DNA of 11,610 bases, taken from Paracoccaceae bacterium. GTDB taxonomy: Bacteria > Pseudomonadota > Alphaproteobacteria > Rhodobacterales > Rhodobacteraceae. The stretch is from assembly GCA_006227805.1 (NCBI GenBank), contig SBFT01000314.1:1-11610 (forward strand). Reading direction: 5' to 3'. A program made the translations under genes and the position numbers. Shown here one piece after another: positions 1 through 6,845 of this stretch (positions are counted from its first letter, which is position 1; each line of letters opens with the position of its first letter). Below the pieces are notes generated by a model. The model did not search any database, was not told the origin of the DNA, and saw only the letters and a program-made list of their open reading frames with translations.

Positions 1-632
1 ACGATGTCGCCCTCCTCGATCCCCAGGACCCGGGCGCCGTAGGTGTCGGAGGTGGCGCGAAGGCTGGCATGGACGTGGCGGACGCCCTTGGGCTGGCCGG
101 TCGAGCCCGAGGAATAGAGCCAGAAGGCGCATTCATCCGGGCTGACCTGCGCCATCGGCGCGGGCTGGGCGCCCTCCATGAAGGCGTCGAAGCCGACCGT
201 GCCTTCGGGCGCGTCGCCGCCCACCACGACGATCCGGCGCAGGCTGGGGGTGGCCAGTGCCGCGGGCAGGACAACCGGCAGCAACTCGGCCGAGACGAAA
301 AGGCAGGCCGCGCGCGAGTCATTCAGGATATGGGCATAGACATCGGTCGACAGCAGCGTGTTCAGCGGCACCGGGATCACGCCCGCCTTCAGGGCACCCC
401 AGAAGACCTGCGGAAACTCGACCTGGTCCAGCATCAGCATGATCGCGCGTTCCTCGCGCGCGATGCCGACGCGGGACAGCGCACCGGCCACGCGGTCGCT
501 GGCCTCGGCCAGCTGGCCATAGCTCAGGCTGCGGCGCGCGCCCGCGGCTTCGCGAAAGGCCGGCTTGTCCGCACGCCCCTCGGCCAGGTGACGGTCGACG
601 AAATAGGCAGCGGCATTGGCGCTGTCATGCAT
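1..632 (-). CDS. Benzoate-CoA ligase family protein (AMP-forming), N-terminal part, cut by window edge
   Basis: Reading the minus strand from the ATG at 632-630 gives 210 codons with no stop before the left edge. This is the N-terminal part of an adenylate-forming acyl-CoA ligase, usually just over 500 residues. The phosphate-binding loop YSSGSTGQPKGV is at residues 173-184. The preceding FWLYSSGSTG context and the later YGARVLGI stretch resemble benzoate- and 4-hydroxybenzoate-CoA ligases more than fatty-acid ligases. Such enzymes convert an aromatic acid, ATP and CoA into the aryl-CoA, AMP and PPi in the cytoplasm. The start is supported by an AAGGGAGGA ribosome-binding site at 639-647, about six bases upstream. 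It lies 147 bases downstream of fcs, a gap holding a palindrome, so it may have its own promoter. The C-terminal catalytic lysine is outside the window, and the exact substrate cannot be told from this part. Confidence 0.88.
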   Translation of the reverse strand, partial: MHDSANAAAYFVDRHLAEGRADKPAFREAAGARRSLSYGQLAEASDRVAGALSRVGIAREERAIMLMLDQVEFPQVFWGALKAGVIPVPLNTLLSTDVYAHILNDSRAACLFVSAELLPVVLPAALATPSLRRIVVVGGDAPEGTVGFDAFMEGAQPAPMAQVSPDECAFWLYSSGSTGQPKGVRHVHASLRATSDTYGARVLGIEEGDI

Positions 633-744
633 GAACGATCCTCCCTTCGGCACCCGAACGCACTGACGTCGTCTTTGGCGCCTTCTCCTGCCCGCGCCGC
701 CCGGGGCGCGAGTCGCGACAAGTCTGGCGTAAAACTGCGTAGTA

Positions 745-767
745 TGCAACATATCCCGTATGTTGCA
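745..767. promoter_or_regulatory. Perfect 9-bp inverted repeat, probable operator upstream of the benzoate-CoA ligase gene
   Basis: The arms are TGCAACATA (745-753) and TATGTTGCA (759-767), separated by TCCCG. It lies 113 bases upstream of the ligase start, in the only sizeable gap between fcs and that gene. It is AT-rich against a very GC-rich background. A TATAGT hexamer, close to a -10 box, abuts it at 772-767 on the minus strand, but I see no good -35. The arms are short and the stem AT-rich with no T-run, so an operator for a dimeric repressor is likelier than a terminator. The regulator family is unknown. Confidence 0.55.
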
Positions 768-779
768 CTATACCGCATT

Positions 780-2585
780 TCAGATCAGCAGAACCGCCGG
801 ATCCCCGGAATAGAGACGCTCGACCAGAGCTGCACGGCGCGCCTTGATCCGGGCGTAGTTCAGGTTGCCCTTGGCGGTGATCTCGCCCTCGGCGATCGAG
901 GCGGGCTGCGACAGGATCAGCGCGCGCGCGATGCGGTTGGAGGAGCCCTTCGCGTCGGCGGCGAAGGCGGCGAGGCGCTGGCGCAGATCCTCGGCCAGCG
1001 CGGGCGCATCGAGGACGCCCGCGTCGTCCCCGCCGCCATGCCGCGCCAGCGTGTCGGGCGTGGGCAGGATCAGGACGCCGACCTGGTCGCGGCCCTCGCC
1101 GGTGATGACGACATCCTGCACCAGCGGCGCGAGGCGCGGCAGCAGGTCCAGCCGCATCTGCGCGGCGCGCACCCAGATGCCGGTCATCAGCTTGAAGTCG
1201 TCCGAGATCCGCCCCGCGAAGCGCAGGCCCTTGTCGGGATCGGCGGGATCGACGAAGGACATGGCGTCGCCGGTCAGGAAGAAGCCTTCCTCGTCGAAGG
1301 CCTCGGCCGTCTTTTCGGGATTGCGGTGATAGCGGGTGAAGATGTTCGGACCCGCGACGCGCACCTCGTAGCGGTCGCCGTCCTCGGGCACCAGCTTGAC
1401 CGTGCCGCCGGTCATGGGCACGCCGACGATGCCCGAACGCGTGGTCAGTTCGTGCTGGACGATATGGGCGGGCGCGGTTTCGGTCAGGCCCCAGGACGAA
1501 TTCATCAGCGGCGGCTGGCCGCGCACGTCCACCGCCATGTCGTGCAGGTCCTGCCAGACATCCTGGGGCAGCGACGCGCCTGCATAGAACAGCATGTCGA
1601 GGTCCGCGAAGTAGTGCCGACGCAGGTCGGCATCCGCGCGCATCGCGTCGCGCAGCATGGCAAAGCCCACGGGCACGTTGAAGGCCATGGTGCCGTTCAT
1701 CAGGCGGCTGTTCTCGATCGTCAGGTCGATCAGGCCCCTGGCGGGCTTGCCGCCATCGACATAGAGCGACCCGCCATTGGCCAGCATCATGTTGAAATTG
1801 TGCGACCCGCCGAAGACATGGTTCCAGGGCAGCCAGTCCAGGATGCGCGGCGGGCGCTGTTCCAGAAAGGGCAGCGCGTCGCGGATCATCGCCTGGTTGG
1901 CGCACATCATGCGCTGCGTCGTCTCGACCCCCTTGGGCGCCGAGGTGCTGCCCGAGGTCATCAGGATCTTGACCACGCTGTCGGGGCCCACGCCTGCGCG
2001 CGCGGCCTCCAGATCGACGCCCGGATCGCCCTTCAGAAGCTGGGCGAAGGGCGTGGCACCTTCGGGGATGTTGGTGCTGACGACGGTCTGCAATCCCTGC
2101 AATTCGGGCAGGGACAGGCCGCGCGCGAACTTCGCGCCATCCTCGGCGAAGACCATCGCCGGGCGGACCAGGGCGGCGATATGGGCAAGCTGTCCCTGCG
2201 CGCCGGGGATCAGCGAATACTGCTCGGCCACGGGCACTGTCGGGATGCCGACGTCCTGGGCCGCCAGCGTCAGCAGCCCGTGGTCGACGCCGTTGCCGGA
2301 CAGGATCAGGATGGGCGTCCCGGGCCCCAGGCCGCGCCCCACGAGAGCGGCCGAGAGGTTCGCCACCTGCGACAGGGCCTGCGCATAGGTGACCTCGCGC
2401 CAGCCCGCACCGCTGCGTTCGGCCAGGAACACGGTGTCGGGCCGCGCCCCAGCCCAATGGCGCAGCCAGTCGCCGGTGACGCGCGCGGGCTGCGACATCG
2501 GGTATCCCGACCGCAGCAGGACCGAGCCGTCGGGCCGATCCTCGCGCAGGACCTTGTGCGCGCGGTATGTCGGGGTTGCAGTCAT
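780..2585 (-). CDS. fcs: Feruloyl-CoA synthetase (hydroxycinnamate-CoA ligase)
   Basis: 601 residues, the expected length for feruloyl-CoA synthetases, which activate ferulate, p-coumarate or caffeate with ATP and CoA before side-chain shortening. Adenylate-forming motifs appear in order: phosphate loop MTSGSTSAPKGV at 209-220, NSSWGLTET at 362-370, the TGD aspartate at 440, GRISDDFKLMTG at 458-469, and the catalytic lysine in TAKGNLN at 572. The region WLPWNHVFGGSHNFN (251-265) is characteristic of this subgroup rather than of fatty-acyl ligases. The ATG at 2585 has a strong AAGGGAGG site at 2593-2600. It follows dctM by 36 bases, so it is probably cotranscribed with the transporter. No enoyl-CoA hydratase/aldolase (ech) or vanillin dehydrogenase gene is in the window. 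The true substrate could be another hydroxycinnamate or an aryl carboxylate. Confidence 0.85.
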   Translation of the reverse strand: MTATPTYRAHKVLREDRPDGSVLLRSGYPMSQPARVTGDWLRHWAGARPDTVFLAERSGAGWREVTYAQALSQVANLSAALVGRGLGPGTPILILSGNGVDHGLLTLAAQDVGIPTVPVAEQYSLIPGAQGQLAHIAALVRPAMVFAEDGAKFARGLSLPELQGLQTVVSTNIPEGATPFAQLLKGDPGVDLEAARAGVGPDSVVKILMTSGSTSAPKGVETTQRMMCANQAMIRDALPFLEQRPPRILDWLPWNHVFGGSHNFNMMLANGGSLYVDGGKPARGLIDLTIENSRLMNGTMAFNVPVGFAMLRDAMRADADLRRHYFADLDMLFYAGASLPQDVWQDLHDMAVDVRGQPPLMNSSWGLTETAPAHIVQHELTTRSGIVGVPMTGGTVKLVPEDGDRYEVRVAGPNIFTRYHRNPEKTAEAFDEEGFFLTGDAMSFVDPADPDKGLRFAGRISDDFKLMTGIWVRAAQMRLDLLPRLAPLVQDVVITGEGRDQVGVLILPTPDTLARHGGGDDAGVLDAPALAEDLRQRLAAFAADAKGSSNRIARALILSQPASIAEGEITAKGNLNYARIKARRAALVERLYSGDPAVLLI

Positions 2586-2621
2586 GTCCGAACCTCCCTT
2601 TTCGGACCGGCCCCGTCCGGA

Positions 2622-3938
2622 TCAGACGGGGATCAGGAACAGCGTGATGGCCGGGAACAGCACCAGGATGATGACCCGCACGATGTCGGTTCCGACGAAG
2701 AACATCACCGCCTTGTAGGTGTCGATCATCCGGGTGGTGCGGTCCATCGCGTTGATGACGAACAGGTTCATGCCCACGGGCGGCGTGATCAGCCCGACCT
2801 CGACCACGATCAGGACCAGGATGCCGAACCAGATCGCGACCTGTTCCGTGGTCATCCCGAAATCGAGCACGCTGATGACCGGGAAGAAGATCGGAATGGT
2901 CAGCAGGATCATCGACAGGCTGTCCATCAGGCAGCCGAAGATCAGGTAGAAGACCAGGATGATGGCCAGGACCGTCCAGGGGCTGAAGCCCTGCGTCACG
3001 ACCCAGTTCGACAATTCCTGCGGCACCTGCGTCAGCGCCAGGAACCCGTTGTAGAAGGCGGCGCCCAGCACGATGAAGAAGATCATCGCGGTGGTGCGCG
3101 CGGTCACCGTGAAGCTTTCCAGCAGCGTGCGCCAGTTCAGCCCGCCATTGACCAGCGCGATGATGCCGGTGCCCAGCGCGCCGACGGCCGCGCCTTCGGT
3201 CGGCGTGAAGATGCCGCCATAGATCCCGCCCACAACCGCGACGAAGACCAGCAGAACCGGCCAGACGGCGAAGAGCGCGCGCCAGCGCTCGCGCATGGGA
3301 ACCGGGGGCCGGGTGCCCGCGCTCTCGGGGTAGATGCGGACATAGATCGAGATGGCGATGACATAGCCGATGGCCGCCATGATGCCGGGAATGAAGGCCG
3401 CCAGGAACAGCTTGGCGATGTTCTGTTCGGTCAGGATCGCGTAGATCACCAGCACGACCGAGGGCGGGATCAGGATGCCCAGCGTGCCGCCCGCCGCCAG
3501 CGTGGCGGTCGAGAACCCGCCCGCATAGCCGTATTGGCGCAATTCGGGCAGCGCCACGCGCCCCATCGTGGCGGCGGTGGCCAGCGACGATCCGCAGATC
3601 GCGCCGAAGCCCGCGCAGGCGCCGATCGCGGCCATGGCGACACCGCCCTTGCGGTGGCCCAGGAACCCTTCCGCCGCCTTGAAGAGCGCCGAGGACATGC
3701 CCCCCAGCGTCGCGAAATGACCCATCAGAAGGAACATCGGCACGATGGACAGCGAATAGCTGGAGAAGGTCGAGAATGTCTCGTTCTTGAGGCGCGAGAA
3801 GGCCATGTTGGTGCCGTCGGTCACCAGGATCAGGCCGACGAGGCCGGTCACGAACATCGCCAGACCGATCGGCACGCGCAGAAAGACCAGCGCCAGCAGC
3901 GCCGGGAACGAATAAAGACCGATCTCGAGCGAGGTCAA
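2622..3938 (-). CDS. dctM: TRAP transporter large permease subunit DctM (TTG start)
   Basis: 438 residues, the usual length of DctM, the 12-helix sodium- or proton-driven permease of tripartite ATP-independent periplasmic transporters. It is hydrophobic throughout. The family signature GFGAICGSSLATAATMG followed by GGTLGILIPPS lies at residues 110-160. I place the start at a TTG (3938-3936), because the family N-terminus (LTSLEIGLYSFPALL) begins there and the TTG overlaps the dctQ stop in the arrangement TTGA. A purine-rich GAAGGGG lies about seven bases upstream inside dctQ. An in-frame ATG 43 codons further upstream would add a stretch of arginine-rich sequence unlike DctM and lie deep in dctQ, so I reject it. 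Substrate is set by the DctP partner; context suggests aromatic acids. Confidence 0.93.
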   Translation of the reverse strand: MTSLEIGLYSFPALLALVFLRVPIGLAMFVTGLVGLILVTDGTNMAFSRLKNETFSTFSSYSLSIVPMFLLMGHFATLGGMSSALFKAAEGFLGHRKGGVAMAAIGACAGFGAICGSSLATAATMGRVALPELRQYGYAGGFSTATLAAGGTLGILIPPSVVLVIYAILTEQNIAKLFLAAFIPGIMAAIGYVIAISIYVRIYPESAGTRPPVPMRERWRALFAVWPVLLVFVAVVGGIYGGIFTPTEGAAVGALGTGIIALVNGGLNWRTLLESFTVTARTTAMIFFIVLGAAFYNGFLALTQVPQELSNWVVTQGFSPWTVLAIILVFYLIFGCLMDSLSMILLTIPIFFPVISVLDFGMTTEQVAIWFGILVLIVVEVGLITPPVGMNLFVINAMDRTTRMIDTYKAVMFFVGTDIVRVIILVLFPAITLFLIPV

Positions 3939-4519
3939 TGCTCTGCCCCTTCGCCTGCGGGCAGCATCTCGCGCCCGGTGACAAACTCGACCACCCGGAC
4001 GGCGGCGACATAGACGGCGACCAGCGCGGTCACGACGGACCCCGCGAAACTGGCCGCATAGGCCCACCAGATCGGGAACTGGATCAGGAAGGTGGTCTCG
4101 CCGAAGCGCATCTTCGACAGCATCCCGTCATAGAGCCTTTCGGAAATCAGGATCAGCACCGCGGCGAAAAGCACTTCCGTCAGCACGCGCAGGGTCCGGT
4201 CCAGCCAGCGCGGAAACTGGTTGGCGAAGATGTCGACCGCCGCATGGCCGCCGGTCAGCTGGCAGAGCGGCAGGAAGGCGAAGATGGCGAAGGCGACGCC
4301 GGCCTCGACCAGTTCGAAGTCGCCGTTCACGGGACCCACCCCCAGATCGAGCAGCCATTTCGCCAGGCCCGGCGCGACCGAGGTCATGAACCCCCCGTGC
4401 AGGAAGCCGTTCAGCGCGCGCCCCGCCACCGAGAGGCAGACCATCAGGATCAGCGCCGTCAGGACGATGCCGCCCATGATGGCCCAGAACCGGGCCAGTC
4501 CCATCATCAGCCTGTGCAT
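3935..4519 (-). CDS. dctQ: TRAP transporter small permease subunit DctQ
   Basis: 194 residues from the ATG at 4519; an in-frame ATG at 4549 would add ten polar residues and lacks a ribosome-binding site. DctQ is the four-helix membrane subunit that joins DctM to form the TRAP permease. Hydrophobic segments lie near residues 13-34, 70-88, 112-132 and 155-180. The conserved DctQ pattern is present: GDFELVEAGVAF, then LCQLTGGHAAVDIF. The linker between helices 1 and 2 is long (about 35 residues, HGGFMTSVAPGLAKWLLDLG region), longer than the short loop usual in minimal DctQ proteins. Its stop overlaps the dctM start, so the two are translationally coupled. The dctP gene upstream ends 85 bases before it, with a hairpin in between. 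Confidence 0.92.
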   Translation of the reverse strand: MHRLMMGLARFWAIMGGIVLTALILMVCLSVAGRALNGFLHGGFMTSVAPGLAKWLLDLGVGPVNGDFELVEAGVAFAIFAFLPLCQLTGGHAAVDIFANQFPRWLDRTLRVLTEVLFAAVLILISERLYDGMLSKMRFGETTFLIQFPIWWAYAASFAGSVVTALVAVYVAAVRVVEFVTGREMLPAGEGAEH

Positions 4520-4559
4520 CGCGCGCAACCCCCGCTGTCGGTCCCCCATGGGACGATCA

Positions 4560-4588
4560 GGGCCACGGCGCGGGTCGCGCCGTGGCCC
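4560..4588 (-). promoter_or_regulatory. Intercistronic 13-bp GC-rich hairpin between dctP and dctQ
   Basis: The arms GGGCCACGGCGCG (4560-4572) and CGCGCCGTGGCCC (4576-4588) pair perfectly across a three-base loop. It begins 16 bases after the dctP stop. No T-run follows on the minus strand, so it is not a textbook intrinsic terminator. Hairpins in this position in periplasmic-binding-protein operons commonly protect the upstream message from 3' exonucleases and reduce expression of the membrane genes; I infer that role here. Confidence 0.75.
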
Positions 4589-4604
4589 GTGTCATGCGCC
4601 ACAC

Positions 4605-5657
4605 TCAGTTCGTGGTGGCGTATTTCTCCATCAGCATCCGCGCTTCGTCGATCAGCGCCTGACCGTCGATGCCGCGGGCGTTCATGTCGGCCACCCACTG
4701 GTCGTAGATGGGCTGCGCCACCTCGCGCCACTTTGCGGTCTCCTCGGCCGAGAGCGTGACGATGTTGTTGCCGCGGTCGACCGCGATCTGCCGCGCCGGG
4801 CCATCCGCATCCGCCTGCGTGCCGCCCGCGAAGACCGAGAACTCGGCCCCCGAATTGGCGTCGATCACCGCCTTCAGGTCATCGGGCAGGCTGTTGTACT
4901 TGTCCTTGTTCATGGCGAGGACGAAGGTCAGCACGTAGAGCGCGTTGCCGGTGAATTCGGTGTGGTTCGACACCAGTTCCGACACCTTCAGCGCGGTCGT
5001 CACCTCCCACGGGATGGTGGTGCCGTCGATCACGCCCTTCGACAGGCCCTCGGAGACCGCCGGGACAGGCATGCCCACGGGCGTGGCGCCCAGCCGTTCG
5101 AGAAGCGAGTTCACCAGGCGCGAGCCGCCGCGGATCTTCATGCCCTGCAGGTCCTCGGGCTTGGTCACGGGGGCCTTTGTGTGGAAGATGCCGGGTCCGT
5201 GCACCCAGGTGCCCAGGATGTGGACGTCGGCGAATTCGCCGTCCTTCATGTGCTTTTCGAACATGTCCCAATAGGCGCGGCTGGCGGCGCGCGCGTCCGT
5301 CATCATGAAGGGCAGCTCGAACACTTCGGTGGTGGGGAAACGACCGGGAGTATAACCCACAACGGTCCAGACGATGTCGGCCACGCCGTCGATGGCCTGG
5401 TCGATCAGTTCCGGCGGCTTGCCGCCCAGCTGCATGGACGGGTAGCGTTCGACCTTGATGCGGCCGTTCGAATCCGCCTCGACCTTGTCGGCCCAGACAT
5501 CGAGCACGAGACGCGGCACGTTGGCCTGCGCGGGCAGGAACTGGTGCAGCTTCAGCGTGACTTCCTGCGCCATGGCGCCGGTCGCCAGGAAGCCGGTGGA
5601 CAGGGCCGCGATCGCGGCGCCGCCGACATAGCCCAGCAGCGTTCTACGTTTGGTCAT
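4605..5657 (-). CDS. dctP: TRAP transporter substrate-binding protein DctP, second of two tandem paralogs
   Basis: 350 residues from the ATG at 5657, which has a GGGAGGAAA site just upstream; longer readings would start inside that site or in the preceding gene. The N-terminus MTKRRTLLG followed by a hydrophobic stretch and AMA|QE is a signal peptide with cleavage near residue 30; the double arginine makes Tat export possible. The mature protein is a periplasmic solute-binding protein of the DctP family, with the conserved carboxylate-binding arginine in GMKIRG (R176). The two mature proteins align without gaps apart from the last few residues, and I count roughly 79 percent identity by eye. 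The duplication is therefore fairly recent but has diverged at ligand-proximal stretches. It directly precedes dctQ and dctM. An aromatic acid ligand is inferred from the operon only. Confidence 0.93.
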   Translation of the reverse strand: MTKRRTLLGYVGGAAIAALSTGFLATGAMAQEVTLKLHQFLPAQANVPRLVLDVWADKVEADSNGRIKVERYPSMQLGGKPPELIDQAIDGVADIVWTVVGYTPGRFPTTEVFELPFMMTDARAASRAYWDMFEKHMKDGEFADVHILGTWVHGPGIFHTKAPVTKPEDLQGMKIRGGSRLVNSLLERLGATPVGMPVPAVSEGLSKGVIDGTTIPWEVTTALKVSELVSNHTEFTGNALYVLTFVLAMNKDKYNSLPDDLKAVIDANSGAEFSVFAGGTQADADGPARQIAVDRGNNIVTLSAEETAKWREVAQPIYDQWVADMNARGIDGQALIDEARMLMEKYATTN

Positions 5658-5687
5658 GTGGTTTCCTCCCATTTTTCTGGTTCGTTG

Positions 5688-5719
5688 ATCGGCGCGCGGA
5701 TTGCGGTCCGCGCGCCGAT
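5688..5719 (-). promoter_or_regulatory. Intercistronic 13-bp GC-rich hairpin between the two dctP genes
   Basis: The arms ATCGGCGCGCGGA (5688-5700) and TCCGCGCGCCGAT (5707-5719) are perfectly complementary across the six-base loop TTGCGG. It starts six bases after the stop of the first dctP. The sequence after the stem on the minus strand is CAACGAACC, not a T-run. It sits in the same position relative to its dctP gene as the hairpin at 4560-4588, but the stem sequence differs. Likely a message stabiliser or attenuating stem rather than a full terminator. Confidence 0.75.
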
Positions 5720-5725
5720 GTCGGG

Positions 5726-6760
5726 TCAGTTGGTGTAGCTGCCCATCAGGGCGCGCGCCTCGTCGATCAGGGCCTGGCCGTCGACGCCGATCGCCTTCAT
5801 GTCCTCGACCCACTTGTCATAGACGGGCTGCGCCAGTTCCGCCCACTTTGCGGTGTCCTCGGCGCTGATCGTGATGATGTTGTTGCCGCGGTCGACCGCC
5901 ATCTGCCGCGCCGGTCCGTCCGCGCCCGCCTGCGTGGTGCCCGCGAAGACCGAGAAGTCATGCCCCGAATTGGCGTCGATCACCGCCTTCAGGTCGTCGG
6001 GCAGGCTGTCGTACTTGGCCTTGTTCATCGCCAGCACGAAGGTGATGTTGTAGAGCGCGGGCCCCGCGAACTCGGTGTGGTTCGACACCAGTTCCGGCAC
6101 CTTCAGCGCGGTCGTCACCTCCCACGGAATGGCCGCGCCGTCGATCACGCCCTTCGACAGCGATTCCGGGATCGCGGTCACCGGCATCCCGACCGAGGTC
6201 GCGCCCAGCACATCCAGCAGCTGGGTGACCATGCGCGAGGCGCCGCGGATCTTCAGGCCCTGCATGTCGGCGGGCGTGGCCACGGGGCGGCTGGTGTGCA
6301 GCATGCCGGGGCCGTGGACCCAGGTGCCCAGGATGTGGACATCCTTGAAGTCGGTGTCCTTCATGTGCGTCTCGAACATCTTCCAGTAGGCCGAAGACGC
6401 CGCCGCCGCATCGGTGGTGAAGAAGGGCAGTTCGAACACCTCGGCGCGCGGGAAGCGGCCGGGGGTGAAGCCGTTCACGGCCCAGACGATGTCGGCGACG
6501 CCGTCGATGGCCTGGTCGATCAGTTCCGGCGGCTTGCCGCCCAGCTGCATCGACGGGAAACGTTCGATCTTGATCCGACCGCCGCTGTCCGCCTCGACCT
6601 TGTCGGCCCAGACATCCAGAACCAGTTTCGGCACGTTGGCCTGCGCCGGCAGGAACTGGTGAAGTTTCAGTGTCACTTCCTGGGCGGCCGCGGCGCTGCC
6701 GATCATGGCGGCAAAGCCAAGACCAAGAGCGGTTCCCATCAGACTTCTTCTGCTAAACAT
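5726..6760 (-). CDS. dctP: TRAP transporter substrate-binding protein DctP, first of two tandem paralogs
   Basis: 344 residues, normal for periplasmic DctP proteins, which capture an organic acid and deliver it to the DctQM permease. MFSRRSLMG plus a hydrophobic segment ending AAA|QE is a signal peptide cleaved near residue 26; the SRRSLM pattern is Tat-like, as in several TRAP binding proteins. The conserved arginine that salt-bridges substrate carboxylate is in GLKIRG (R172). The ATG at 6760 has an AGGGAGGT site at 6766-6773. The gene begins 85 bases after the monooxygenase stop, and that gap holds palindromes, so an internal promoter is plausible. Its close paralog follows immediately. The hydroxylase, dioxygenase and hydrolase upstream suggest 3-hydroxybenzoate or a related hydroxybenzoate as ligand; this is inference from context. 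Confidence 0.93.
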   Translation of the reverse strand: MFSRRSLMGTALGLGFAAMIGSAAAAQEVTLKLHQFLPAQANVPKLVLDVWADKVEADSGGRIKIERFPSMQLGGKPPELIDQAIDGVADIVWAVNGFTPGRFPRAEVFELPFFTTDAAAASSAYWKMFETHMKDTDFKDVHILGTWVHGPGMLHTSRPVATPADMQGLKIRGASRMVTQLLDVLGATSVGMPVTAIPESLSKGVIDGAAIPWEVTTALKVPELVSNHTEFAGPALYNITFVLAMNKAKYDSLPDDLKAVIDANSGHDFSVFAGTTQAGADGPARQMAVDRGNNIITISAEDTAKWAELAQPVYDKWVEDMKAIGVDGQALIDEARALMGSYTN

Positions 6761-6785
6761 TCGACACCTCCCTGATTGTCGATTA

Positions 6786-6800
6786 TGTGCAATATATTGC
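6786..6800. promoter_or_regulatory. Palindrome and TGTGCAAT half-site upstream of the first dctP
   Basis: GCAATATATTGC at 6789-6800 is a perfect 12-bp palindrome in an AT-rich leader 26-40 bases upstream of dctP. The flanking TGTGCAAT (6786-6793) recurs in the gtdA leader at 9803-9810. A CATAAT hexamer at 6787-6782 (minus strand) could be a -10 box, overlapping the half-site, but the hexamer 17 bases upstream (CCCAAT) is a poor -35. A second perfect palindrome, GGTATACC, lies at 6822-6829. Probably an operator region for an internal promoter; the regulator is unknown. Confidence 0.45.
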
Positions 6801-6845
6801 CTCTATTGGGCATTTAGTGCAGGTATACCATATCCCGCGCATTCA

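Noticed and set aside
2611..2631. CCCCGT/ACGGGG inverted repeat between dctM and fcs as a terminator
   Set aside because: Only six base pairs, overlaps the dctM stop codon and has no T-run; too weak to call.
625..4011. An 1128-codon open frame on the minus strand
   Set aside because: It is a +1/+2 shadow of fcs and dctM, low in recognisable structure and Arg/Gly/Ala/Pro-rich; the true frames carry full catalytic and membrane motifs.
69..4013. A 1314-codon open frame on the plus strand
   Set aside because: It runs antisense through the ligase genes and dctM, is rich in Arg, His, Gln and Asp with no domain, and reflects the lack of stop codons in GC-rich DNA opposite well-biased genes.
4221..5738. 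A 505-codon plus-strand frame opposite dctQ and dctP
   Set aside because: Antisense shadow; reading is His/Val/Arg-rich without motifs, while the minus-strand genes are unambiguous.
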